Part shown: piece by piece, positions 11,749 to 22,455 of the stretch
How positions within the stretch are numbered: the stretch's first letter is position 1
Layout of the letters: each line of letters starts with the position of its first letter
Source of the DNA: Dama dama
Lineage: Eukaryota; Chordata; Mammalia; Artiodactyla; Cervidae
Reading direction: 5' to 3'
Length of the DNA: 64,000 nucleotides
NCBI RefSeq assembly: GCF_033118175.1
Contig: NC_083714.1
Coordinates: 12,276,001-12,340,000, forward strand
Notes under the pieces: generated by a model
What the model was told of the DNA's origin: nothing
What the model saw: the letters and a program-made list of their open reading frames with translations, nothing else
Database searches by the model: none
Made by a program: the position numbers and the translations under genes

Positions 11749-12477
11749 AATCCATTAGAAAAGGGATACTTGTGGCATTTTTCTCTGACATTGTAAATTA
11801 TCCATCATTGATATACTGTACAACCTTTGGTCCACTATTGAGTTCGTGTGAGTGGATTGCTTCTGGATCAATCTTGGCTTCCCCAAGCCTATAGTGAGAA
11901 GTCATCAAGTTTTGGGAGCAAAAGGTAATGGGGAGGAACCAATGACAGGTCCTTAAACAGAAGGAGAAAATGGAGGATAGTATCAAAGGAATCTCCTGCT
12001 AAGATCCCCTTGCCAAAGAACTCAGGGAGCTCAGAAGGGGGAGGAGAGGGCAGGGGAGGGAGAGGAACAGCTTACTCACATAGTCTCCATGCTGCCTTCC
12101 TGCGAGCCCACACCCCTGCATTCATTTAGAACCAGAGGAGCATTCATTTCTACACGCATGCAGATAAAAAGGTGTTCCAACCCCAGTACACATGCCCACA
12201 GGCATAGGAGTCTGCTAAAATGGTAGGACTTGCTGGTACTCTAGCATAGCCTACCCTACACCTCTCAGTCAGTCATGGATTTGAATTCAAGAAGATGCAA
12301 TGTCTTACAGCCCCCTCTGCCAGCTGTATGCAATAGTTCTTGTGGACAAGCCCAGACATGCACAGGCCAAAAGGGGATCTAGAGGGAGAGAGTCACACAT
12401 TTCTGATCTCTTTTCCTTTTATGTAATTGACAGTGGGAACCTGAGAGGAAATCAATCTCTGTGTGTGCCTAGTGAGC
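11749..12477. other. Unclassified non-coding sequence
   Basis: No gene or clear repeat is seen between BovB copy 1 and the next SINE. Confidence 0.4.
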
Positions 12478-12676
12478 TAAGTTGCTTCAGTCGTGTCTGA
12501 CTATTTGCCACCCTATAGATTGTAGCCCGCCAGGCTCCTCTGTCCATGGGATTCTGCAGGCTAGAATACTGGAGTGGGTAGTCATTTCCTTCTCCAGGGG
12601 ATCCCCACCAAGGGATTGAACCTGCATCTCCAGGATTGCAGATGATTCTTTACCACTGAGCCACCTGAGAAACCTT
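12478..12676 (-). mobile_element. Bov-tA SINE
   Basis: Antisense Bov-tA: the Bov-A body ('tgtagcccgccaggctcctc', 'ggctagaatactggagtggg') is followed by the reverse complement of the tRNA-Glu-like head ('gattctttaccactgagcca'). No convincing flanking duplication is seen. Confidence 0.88.
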
Positions 12677-14072
12677 AGTCCCAGTCTGGTGCTCTTTCTG
12701 CTACTTTATCTCTCTTTCTTTTTTAAGAGACTGGTCAATTCTGGGTCCAAAATTCCTACAAAAAATGTAACTCCACACGAAACTCTGGATCTGGAGCTTA
12801 TTGAATCCTTTAGACTTTCTCTTCATCCTTATTACTGCCCAGTGGCACCCTTATTAACCAATTAAGTAGATGCACAAAGGACAGAGAACTCAACCTACTT
12901 GGTTGCCTCATAATGCATCAATTGAGAAAACATTTGTAGATTGCCTACTGTGTGCCACCCATGGTGGGAACACATAAAATGAAAACATGATCTTTGCCCT
13001 TGAGGAACTCTCAGTCCAGGTCAGAAAGTCTAGTTATGTACACACAGGAATATACTACAAGGCAGAGGAAGGCAGAAAGGATATGATTCAGAGCCCAAGG
13101 ACCATCGATAGTTTTGTCTTGAAGGTAGAGGAGAATCTTTTATCCCTTCAGACTACAGAGTGGAGAAGGATATGTAAAGAAAAGGAGCCAGGATGAGTCT
13201 GGGGAAGTAAGAGGGAAGTGGAGAAAGTCCATTTCGACTTGACCTCAATGTTCTCAATAGATGTAGTAAGTGAGGTTGCAGATAGAGAGTGAAGGGGTTT
13301 GAGGTTGAGGGCAGCTGGAAAGGGTGGGGAGGAGATGCTGCAGAGGCCATGGCCGGAAGTCTATTGTCAGAAAACTGTGAAGGGCTGCCAAGCAGTTCTG
13401 AGGGCTCCACTGACACAAGAGAAGGTACTGTTGTTGGGAAGCTTCCTCAAACAATACTTGGCAGCCCAGCAGTGGGAGTAGGCAAAGCAGATGGTGGGGT
13501 TTTCCAGGGTTGGACGCAGGCACTTACATCAGAATTTCTGGGGGTGAGGGACAGTGCTGGGCCCAAAAGGAGGATGTGAAAGCATTGTTGATCTGGGGGT
13601 CCAGGCTGGAGAGCAAGCTGGAGAGGGGCTAGCCATTCCTGAGAAACAAATGATTTCCTAGACAATTTGGACCTTCCTTAAAGTGAGAGGTCCAAACTAG
13701 CTATAGATATCAATTTTGCACAGCATGGATTGCTTGATTCAAGGCTGTTGAGACAAGTCTAGAGTCAGGGGAAGCAACCGGGGGATTGAAATGTAAAAAA
13801 AAAAATCCTCCAAACTGTTAGCAATGTCACGCCACATCTACATGACTTTGTAGCATAGCATCCAACTCAAACAGAGATGGACTAGGCTGATGCAGAGATA
13901 ATGGTGCCCACGCCCAGGGCAGAGTTACTGGTGTGGGTACGGGGGCAATCAGGTAACTTCCCTGTTCATAGTTCCCTGAGGGCATATTTTGTTCCAGTTC
14001 TTGGTTCTCTATACCTTCCCACTGCCACAATGTCATTTATGTTTTTGTTATATCTCACTCTGCCAACCCTGA
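12677..14072. other. Unclassified non-coding sequence
   Basis: No gene is recognised. Overlapping open frames of 70-100 codons near 13150-13660 on both strands lack known motifs and look like GC-richer random sequence. A piece near 12905-13030 may be an old interspersed repeat. Confidence 0.4.
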
Positions 14073-14345
14073 CATTGGAAGGACTGATGCTGAAGCTGAA
14101 CCTGCAATACTTTGGCCACCTGATGCAAACAGCCAGCTCATGGGAAAAGTCCCTGATGCTAGAAAGATTGAGGGCAGGAAGAGAAGGGGGCAGCAGAGGA
14201 TGAGATGGTTGGATGGCATCACAGACTCAATGGACATGAGCTTGAGCAAACTCTGGGAGATGGTGAAGGAGAGAAAAGCCTGGCGTGCTGCAGTCCACGG
14301 GGTCGCAAAGAGTCAGACACAACTTAGCGAATGAACAACAACAAC
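14073..14345 (+). mobile_element. BovB 3'-end fragment
   Basis: Sense-oriented BovB 3' terminus encoding the last part of the RT C-terminal region ('ctgatgctgaagctgaacct', 'gatgagatggttggatggca'), ending in an (AAC)n-type tail at 14331-14345. It is strongly 5'-truncated. Confidence 0.88.
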
Positions 14346-15122
14346 ACTCAGCCCAATGATTTCCTTAGAGGTAGGAGCAATGAACACACTTGAAACAGCT
14401 TAAAAACAGTGATCTGGTTCCCAGAGAAAGCACAGCTAGGGATAAATTAGGAGATGACTTTGAGAGGAGTTCAGGCAGAAAATGAGGGCGGGAGGGAGTG
14501 GCAGCTATATAAGAAATCAAAAGGAGCCAAACCTTAGGACCTGGGGGGGAAGATATGAAAAGGGAGCTGGCCTGTCCAGGGGCCCGGCCTGGGGAGGTTA
14601 TCTGGGCAAGAGGCACTGTGGCCCCCCTTACTTCTCCATCCATCACTACTGTTTTCGTTCTCTGGTTTTATTAGGCTTTTAAAAGCTTCTAGATCTGGTA
14701 CTGGCAATCTTTCAGAGAAAGTGAACAGAGAATTCTATAGCGATCAAGTCCCAGTGAGGCCTGTAGCCAAGAGTACCAACAATTGTCCCCTAAAGCTGAG
14801 TGGTAAACAAACCTTCAAGTGCTTTCCCCTTCAAGGCTTTGAGTGCTGCAGGTGCTTGGGCCAAAGAACCTAGCAGCTAATCACTTCTCTTGACTTGCTG
14901 ACTGACAGAGAGAGGTTTCTTTGTTAGTCTAGTTTCAACTAGTCTCCGGAACCCAGGAGAAGGAAAAAAAAATGAGGAGGTGTCAAAGGGGGGTGCGAGA
15001 AAGCTCTAGTAAGTCTGTCTGGGAGAGGGAAGCTCTCCCAAAGACAAAATGAAGAAGCGTGATTAGGGGAAAGGTGGGAGGTACAGCCAGGGAGCTGTCA
15101 AAGGGCATGGCCGAGGAGGCTG
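14346..15122. other. Unclassified non-coding sequence
   Basis: No gene or repeat is recognised in this stretch. Confidence 0.4.
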
Positions 15123-15357
15123 CTCCAGGGCTCAGAGTGTGTGCTCAGTCATGTCTGACTCTGTGGGACCCCATGGACTGTAGCCCACCAGGCTCCTCTG
15201 TCCATGGGATTCTCTAGGCTAGAATACTGGAGTGGGTTGCCATTTCCTCCTCCAGGAGATCTTCCCAATCAGGGATTGAACCCATGTGTCCTGTGTCTCC
15301 TGCATTGGCAGGTGGGTTCTGTACCACTGAGTCACCGGGGAAGCCCTCCAGGGCTCA
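15123..15357 (-). mobile_element. Bov-tA SINE with target-site duplication
   Basis: Antisense Bov-tA between 12-bp direct repeats (ctccagggctca, 15123-15134 and 15346-15357). Both the Bov-A body and the tRNA-like head ('cactgagtcaccggggaagc') are present. Confidence 0.92.
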
Positions 15358-15635
15358 AAGGAATTCTCTTGTTCTTTGAAACACTACTCCTGTGACTACC
15401 CTCTCTTTCCCTTCTAGCTTCTAGCTGCTTTCCTTTGGTTTCTTCAAAACGTGCTCTGATCTGCCTGATGCTGAAAAAATAAACAAAGATCTTTCCTCTG
15501 TTGCTCTCACCACTCCATCTCTCCACCACCCTTCCAGAACAAACTTCTTAATAGACATCACTCACTACCTCCACTTCCTGTCCTACCACTTCCCTCACCC
15601 CCTGGCCATCTGGGCTGACCAATTCTCTCTTTTGA

Positions 15636-15815
15636 AAAAAAAAATATTTATTTATTTGGCTCTGCTGGGTATTAGTTGCCACACACAGGATCTTTAGTTG
15701 AGACCTCTGAATTCTTAGTTGCAACATGTGGGATCTAGTTTCCTGACCAGGGATTGAACCCGGGGTCCCCATATTGGGAGCATGGAGTTTTAGTCACTGG
15801 CCTACCAGGGAAGTC
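15636..15815 (-). mobile_element. tRNA-Glu-derived artiodactyl SINE (CHR-like)
   Basis: An antisense SINE with a T-rich tail (15635-15655), a body with 'acacacaggatctttagttg' and a head ending 'ctaccagggaagtccc'. The tRNA-like box is 'gaccagggattgaacccg'. It lacks the Bov-A module, which separates it from Bov-tA. Confidence 0.8.
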
Positions 15816-16099
15816 CCCCAAGTCTTCTGTCTTGAAAGTCCTCTCTGGAAAGTAACCAGGGATCCCTGCTAAATTCTAATCCCATAGGCCTCCTCTGCAG
15901 CTCTTGTCATTGCTAAACACACGTTCACCTTCTGAAACAGTCTTCTTGGCTTTCACTGCTCTATACTCGGGTGAGTCTTTTATCATCTCGCCATCTTCTT
16001 CATTGGCCCCTTCCATTATTCCCAAAGGCTCTTGCCTGTCCCATGGTGATTTCATCCACCACCTATAGCTCCTACCACCTCCTCTATAAAGATGAGGCA

Positions 16100-16640
16100 T
16101 CACTCTAATTTATTTCTCAGGTCCTGTCAATTTCCCAAGTCATGTCCACAGCACTATTATTGGTCTCCTTAGGGACCAATAACCAAAGCTTATCTCAGTC
16201 CCTCATTAGCTCTCCCCTGGATAATGGCAAGATCCTCTGGAGTTCTGAGTCCAGTCAGACATTGCTGCAATCTCTCTAACACTCTGGACAGTAATCTTCC
16301 TAAGTCTGATCCTATTGCTTCTCTGCTCAAAGCTGTAAATCACTCCCCATTACTTTCACAATGAAGCCCTTACTTCTTAACCAGGCATTGACAGCCCTTC
16401 ACCATTCAGTTCCCACCTGTTTTTGCAGACTTATTTTCCCACTAAACACCCTTACCTGCCCTAGACTCTAAGCTGATGCTTAAATCCATCCTGTGCCCTC
16501 TCTCCACTAGGCTTCCAACCACGTGGTTTCCTCGCCAAAAATACCCTTCTCCTCCAGAACTCTCTACTAAGGTTGTATACATCCTTCAAAGCTCAACTCA
16601 AATCTGATCTCTTCCAAAAAGACTTCTTATATTTCTCTTG
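16100..16640 (+). repeat. L2 LINE fragment
   Basis: Forward L2 landmarks in order: 'attgcttctctgctcaaagc', 'cactccccattactttcaca', 'cttcaaagctcaactcaaat' and 'cttccaaaaagacttct'. Diverged and non-coding. Confidence 0.6.
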
Positions 16641-16873
16641 ATTGAGTTCATGTCTTCCTTTTTTAAAAAAAACATTTAAAAGTTTTGTTTTAGAATTTAG
16701 CTATAGATAGTTGAATTAATCATACCCCTCAGTTCATGGCAAAAATCACATCATTAGCCCATATAAGGCTCTTCCTTTTATTTTTCAATTTTCCTTCCTT
16801 CAAATCTCCATTCTCATTCTTGTCCCTTCACAAGAACCCTCTCTAAGGTATTTGCTGTCTGTCCAGGATATCT

Positions 16874-17003
16874 ATTTCAAGGAAATTGCAACCCACTACA
16901 GCATTCTTACCTGGAGAATCCTACAGACAGAGGAGCCTGGCGGGCTACAGTCCATGGGGTCGAAAACAGTTGTACATGACTAAGCAACTAAACAAAAACA
17001 ATC
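16874..17003 (+). mobile_element. Bov-A-type SINE fragment
   Basis: Only the Bov-A body is present ('gcaacccactacagcattct', 'aggagcctggcgggctacag'), ending in an A-rich tail ('aactaaacaaaaaca'). The tRNA head is missing. Confidence 0.8.
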
Positions 17004-17038
17004 AGGCTATCTATCTCTGTCTATACCTATATCTCATC

Positions 17039-17160
17039 AGGGACTCATGGACATTAATTTGAGCAAACTCAAGGAGATAGTGGAGAACAGAGGAGCCTGG
17101 TGGGCTACAGCGCATGGAATTGTAAAGAGTCAGTCACGATTTAACAACTGAACAACAATA
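17039..17160 (+). mobile_element. BovB 3'-end fragment
   Basis: A short sense-oriented BovB terminus ('gactcatggacattaatttg', 'ggagatagtggagaac', then the 'aactgaacaacaat' tail). It is more diverged than the neighbouring copies. Confidence 0.75.
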
Positions 17161-17222
17161 CCTACACCTATGTGTATATCTATATCTATATTAACATCTA
17201 TGTCTTTATTGTATTGTTGGTG

Positions 17223-18496
17223 TGTGGGTATTTCAGTTCAGTTCAGTTGCTCAGTCGTGTCCGACTCTTTGCGACCCCATGAATCGCAGAACGCCAGGCC
17301 TCCCTGTCCATCACCAACTACCAGAGTTTACTCAAACTCATGTCCACTGAGTCGGTGATGCCATCCAGCCATCTCATCCTCTGTCGTCCCCGTCTCCTCC
17401 TGCCTTCAATCCCTCCCTGCATCAGGGTCTTCTCCAATGAGTCAACTCTTCGCATGAGGTGGCCAAAGTATTGGAGTTTCAGCTTCAGCATCAGTCCTTC
17501 CAATGAACACCCAGGACTGATCTCCTTTAGGATGGACTGGTTGGATCTCCTTGCACTCCAAGGGACTCTCAAGAGTCTTCTCCAACACCACAGTTCAAAA
17601 GCATCAATTTTTTGGCGCTCAGCTTTCTTCACAGTCCTACTCTCACATCCATACATGACCACTGGAAAAACCATAGCCTTGACTAGACAGACCTTTGTTG
17701 GCAAAGTAATGTCTCTGCTTTTTAATATGATGTCTAGGTTGGTCATAACTTTCCTTCCAAGGAATAAGCATCTATTCATTTCATGGCTGCAGTCACCATC
17801 TGCAGTGATTTTGGAGCCCAAAAAAATAAAGTCTGACACTGTTTCCACTGTTTCCCCATCTATTTCCCATGAAATGATAGGACCCGATGCCATGATCTTA
17901 GTTTTCTGAATGTTGAGCTTTAAGCCAACTTTTTTACTCTCCTCTTTCACTTTCATCAACAGGCTTTTTAGTTCCTCTTCACTTTCTGCCATAAGGGTGG
18001 TGCCATCTGCATATCTGAGGTTATTGATATTTCTCCCAGAAATCTTGATTCCAGCTTGTGCTTCATCCAGCCCACCATTTCTCATGATGTACTCTGCATA
18101 TAAGTTAAATAAGCAGGGTGACAATATACAGCCTTGACATACTCCTTTTCCTATTTGGAACCAGTCTGTTGTTCCATGTCCAGTTCTAACTGTTGCTTCC
18201 TGACCTGCATATAGGTTTCTCAAGAGGTGGATCAAGTGGTCTGGTATGCCCATCTCTTTCAGAATTTTCCACAGTTTATTGTGATCCACACAGTCAAAGG
18301 CTTTGGCATAGTCAATAAAGCAGAAATAGATGTTTTTCTGGAACTCTCTTGCTTTTTCGATGATGATCCAGTGGGTGTTGGGAATTTGATCTGTGGTTCC
18401 TCTGCGTTTTCTAAAACCAGCTTGAACATCTGGAAGTTCATGGCTCACGTATTGCTGAAGCCTGGCTCGGAGAATTTTGAGCATTTGTGGGTATTT
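17223..18496 (-). mobile_element. BovB LINE copy 2, 5'-truncated with perfect target-site duplication
   Basis: About 1.25 kb of BovB 3' sequence (17234-18485, antisense) lies between a perfect 11-bp direct repeat (tgtgggtattt, 17223-17233 and 18486-18496). The insertion boundaries are therefore unambiguous. The truncation falls within RT. Confidence 0.95.
17318..18484 (-). pseudogene. BovB reverse transcriptase fragment (copy 2)
   Basis: A 388-codon antisense frame covers the RT from just before motif A to near the C-terminus. Motif A (FIDYAKAFDCVDH) is kept. Motif B reads GVCQGCILSP, with Cys in place of the usual Arg. The catalytic motif reads YADG instead of YADD (18002-18013), so one of the two essential aspartates is lost. 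The frame simply starts at the truncation; upstream RT and the endonuclease are absent. It has stayed open by chance or youth, but the enzyme would be inactive. Confidence 0.93.
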
Positions 18497-18629
18497 AATT
18501 GATGCAAATATTATTAGGTCATAGATTTTCCATTTCTCATTTTTTTCATGAGAATGTTTTCAAGATCTATAATAGAAATTGCACAACTCCTTTACTTTTC
18601 CTGAACCTTGTTAGTATGCATAGAATGCA

Positions 18630-18691
18630 TTTGCCTGGCTTTAAAAAATTTTTGTTTTATATTGGACTATAGTTAATTTTGCCTGGCTTTA
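18630..18691 (-). mobile_element. 34-bp L1 3'-end insertion with target-site duplication
   Basis: A perfect 14-bp direct repeat (tttgcctggcttta, 18630-18643 and 18678-18691) encloses only 34 bp. The inner sequence (T-rich, then 'tattggactatag') resembles the antisense extreme 3' end of ruminant L1, as at 30108-30140. This is among the shortest L1 insertions one could recognise. Confidence 0.7.
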
Positions 18692-18720
18692 TAGGAATAT
18701 TCCCTCACTGATGGACAACC

Positions 18721-19090
18721 TTGTTGTTGTTGTTCAGTCACTAAGTCGTGTCCAGCTGTTAGTAACCCCAATGGACTGCAGCATGCCAGGCTTCCCTGTC
18801 CTTCAGTGTCTCTCTGAGTTTGCTCAAACTCATGTCCATTGAGTCAGTTATGCCATCTAACCATCTCATTCTTTGTTGTCCCCTTCTCGTCCTGCCCTCA
18901 ATCTTTCCCATCATCAGGGTCTTTTCCAATGAGTTGGCTCTTTGCATCAGGTGGCCAAAGTATTGGAACTTCAGTATTAGTCCTTCCAATGAATATTGAG
19001 GGTTGATTTCCTTTAGGATTGACTGGTTTGATCTTGCTGCCAAGGAACTCTCAAGAGTCTTCTCTAGCCCCACAGTTCAAAAGCATAAAT
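18721..19090 (-). mobile_element. BovB 3'-end fragment
   Basis: An antisense BovB terminus with a 'gttgttgttgtt' tail and RT C-terminal sequence up to 'ccccacagttcaaaagcata'. It is an older variant than copies 1-3. Confidence 0.88.
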
Positions 19091-19109
19091 TGCCTCCAAT
19101 CTCTTACAC

Positions 19110-20580
19110 AATTGATTTTTTGAAAAACAAATGATTATATGATAAATATCTTCATAAAGGTTTCATTTTAGAACCATGGAGAGGTTCCCCAGGATATATA
19201 CTCAGGGGTGAGGTTGCTGGGTTGTTGGAATATATATGTAGTTACTATCAAAAGACGTCATCACATTGCTTTTCAAAAAATGATCCCAGTTTACACTTCC
19301 ACCAGCAATACACAGGAATTCCTCTTTTCCCCCACGTGCTCACAAACACTTAGTGTTATCTGACTTTTTGATTTCTGTCAATTGGATGAGTATATTTTTA
19401 TTTTTCACTGTTATTTTAATTTGAATTTCTCTGAATATTAGCAAGGTGAATCATCTGTTTATATGCCTATTAGCCACTCTAGTTTTCCCTTCTGTGAGTT
19501 GTCTATCTTGTGAGTGTACTTTGTGCATTTTACCTATTGTGTTTTCCACCTTTTTCCTGTTAACTTAGAAAGTCCCCTGGACATTCTAGATATCAATGCT
19601 TTGCCTGTTTTAGACATTGCAAGTATCTTCAAGTCTATCATCTGTCTGTTGATTTTGTCTATCGTATCATTTCACTGGAATTGATAGTCTTGGGTTTGAC
19701 GTAGTAGAAGCCATGACTTTTTTACCTTATGTTTTGGACTTTGTGGTCTTATTTATGAAATCCTACATCATTTCAAACTATAAAGAAATTATATGTTTAT
19801 AGTTTTACCTTTCACATTTAGGCTTTGAATCCACCTGGAAGTCACCGTGGTCAGTGATATACAGTAGTGATACAACTTGATTTTTCTCCTTATAGAAAAG
19901 TGCTTCTCAATCTTTCCTATGTCATGGCATAGAGAGATTATGATAGTATGTGCTCAGCATAATGTGGTAAACAGATGGAGCTGCTCACAGCCAGAGGTGG
20001 AAGCCACTAGAGCCCTGGCCCCTTTAGCTCTACATCCTTAAAATCCATTTTGTAGCTTTCAGAATGACACCCGATTGGGAAGTTTTGCCACATGGTGACC
20101 CACTCCTCCCAATACTCAACAGTCCATTCTTTCCTTGCTGTGAAATTGCATTGAACTTATTATCATCTATTTCTATGCTCTATGTTCTAGTCTTTTGCTT
20201 TATTTGCCTTCTACTATATCAGTCCTATAGTTTATGATGATGATGATGATAATGCTTTGAACCATGTCTCAAAGTGTAGAAGGGCAAGTCTCTTATCTAT
20301 TCTTTTTCAGAATTGACTCAGATGTTCATAGACATTTATTCTTCTATATACACTTTAGAATAAGTTTTTCAAGTTCCCTAAGATATCCTGCTGGTATTTT
20401 GATGCCAGCAGGATATGGCATTGAATTGACAGGTTAAGGGAAAATCGACATCTTTACAATGATAAGTCATCCATCTGCCAACATGGTATATATACCACCA
20501 TTTATTCAGATCATTATGTCTAATAATGGAATTAAAAAATTTTTATCTGAAAATGTTCAATATACTTTCATTAGGTGAAT
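19110..20580 (-). repeat. Old L1 LINE block
   Basis: Antisense L1 3'-region landmarks run across the stretch, such as 'cagtttacacttccaccagc', 'tctgtctgttgattttgtct' and 'accaccatttattcagat'. About 250 bp near 19905-20150 does not look like L1 and may be an inserted or rearranged piece. No open frame is preserved. Confidence 0.6.
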
Positions 20581-21035
20581 TACTAACAAAAAGATGTTAC
20601 AGGTTTTCTTTTTTGTTGTTGTTACTGTGAATGGTAATTTTCCATACAGAAATTTGTACCTCTATTGTATACTTGGAGTGTGCGTTGAACTATTAGTAGA
20701 ATTCTATGTACGAGGGTCAGTTTTCGTAACCAGGTTTGGAGCATCTAAAGATGGGCCTGTGCTTCACCTCTTTTTCCACTACTGTGCTTTGCCATAGAAG
20801 GTGCTCACTTAACATTGGTTGAACTGAATTGAGGGGTCTGTGAAGTACTTCAGAATGTTTTGGAAATTACTATCCACATAATTTTCTGACAAAAATGCCA
20901 TGTGATTCTCATTTAAAAATAAACAGTCATGTTACTTCAAATTAGATGTTGGAGGAAACAAAGGGAAGGAGGAAAAAGGAATTACTAATCATTGTACAGT
21001 TTTGGCTTTTGAATCATGTTAATATTTTCCATATG
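20581..21035. other. Unclassified non-coding sequence
   Basis: No recognised gene or repeat. Confidence 0.4.
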
Positions 21036-21252
21036 GGCTTCCAGGTGGCACAGTGGTAAAGAATCCACCTGCCAATGCAAGAGATGCAAGAGACCCACGT
21101 TTGACCCCTGGGTGGGGAAGATCCCCTGGAGGAGGAAATGACAATCCACTCCAGTATTCTTGTCTAGGAAATCCCATGGACAGAGGAGGCTGGTGGGCTA
21201 TAGTCCATGGGGTTGCAAAGAGTCAGACAGGACTGAGAAGGAGAACATACAC
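21036..21252 (+). mobile_element. Bov-tA SINE
   Basis: Sense Bov-tA with tRNA-like head ('gggcttccaggtggcacagt') and Bov-A body ending 'caaagagtcagacaggactg'. The head has a small internal 'gagatgcaagaga' expansion. Confidence 0.9.
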
Positions 21253-21329
21253 AAGTTATATTAAATTATGAAAGGTGGAGGGGGAAGGATCTCTGAAATT
21301 GAATAGAAACAAAAACAAATGAGCAATTG

Positions 21330-21500
21330 TAGTGGGTAATAACTGGGAGGGATATATGGGAGACTTCTGGGGTGATGATGTTTTATATCTTGATCTGATT
21401 GTTAACATGGGTATGTTAACTCTGTAAAAATTCTTTGTGCTGTATACTTATGATTTGGCTACATTGTAAATTATGCGTTAATTTAAAAGTTTGTTGTAGT
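21330..21500 (+). repeat. Old L1 3' end (tentative)
   Basis: The order 'ggggtgatgatgttttatat', 'cttgatctgattgttaacat', 'gctgtatacttatgatttgg' matches the end of old mammalian L1 3' UTRs. Diverged. Confidence 0.5.
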
Positions 21501-21624
21501 ATATATAATTTAAAAGCTGTAAAAAATAAAAATGAGACATGATAGGAAATTCACATGTAATAAAAATGCATATAAAACACAATATAGTATTTGCACATAA
21601 ATAAAAATACTCAGAATTCATTGT

Positions 21625-21835
21625 ATGTCAGGCCTGTGCTATGTACTTCATAAGGATGGTCTCATTTAATGCTTAGAAAAGTCATAAGAAAGAGGTACTA
21701 TTTTCATACACACTTTGTATATAAGGAAGATGAGGCAAACAGAGGTTAAGTAACTAGCCACAATCATACAGTTGGAAAGTGGGAGAAGCCCTATTCAAAT
21801 TCAAGCTTCCACCCTCTTAACTATTAATACTATGC
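21625..21835 (-). repeat. MIR SINE
   Basis: Reverse-complement MIR landmarks: 'ggtctcatttaatgcttag', 'aagatgaggcaaacagaggt' and 'ttaagtaactagccacaatc'. Confidence 0.65.
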
Positions 21836-21851
21836 TGAACTGATATTCAGT

Positions 21852-22156
21852 AAACAGTACTATTGGAGAAGGCAATGGCAACCCACCCCAGTACTCTTGC
21901 CTGGAAAACCCCATCGATGGAGGAGCCTGGTAGGCTGCAGTCCATGTGGTCGCTGAGTCAGACATGACTGAGCAGCTTCATTTTCACTTTTTACTTTCAT
22001 GCATTGGAGAAGGAAATGACAACCCACTCCAGGGTTCTTGCCTGGAGAATCCCAAGGATGGCGGAGCCTGGTGGGCTCCCGTCTATGGGGTTGCACAGAG
22101 TTAGACACGACTGACGTGACTTAGCAGCAGCAGCAGCAGCAGCAAACAGTACTATT
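21852..22156 (+). mobile_element. BOV-A2 SINE with target-site duplication and (CAG)n tail
   Basis: Two Bov-A monomers in tandem, joined by a 'cttcattttcactttttact' linker and followed by a (CAG)n tail at about 22122-22143. A perfect 13-bp direct repeat (aaacagtactatt) lies at 21852-21864 and 22144-22156. Confidence 0.95.
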
Positions 22157-22455
22157 AAGAGCCCTGTGAGATACCTAGATGTAATGGATTAACTTTTTAC
22201 AGCTTAAAGTCCTGAAGGAAAACACTCCCTGACCAAGTCATTTGCAGAGGGCAGTATCATGGTGAGGGGTGCCATCATTTCTAAGGGGTTTCACCTGAAA
22301 GCTCTGGAGAAAAGGGTTCTTGCTCTTGTTGTCTTCTGTCATATTGTCCTACCGGTATTTCCTATATCCTTTCCAAAATGATGGGTTAGACTAGAATCAA
22401 TGTTTCATTTTTAATAACCTTTTTTGGGGGGAATATCTTAGAGTTATAGAGAAGT

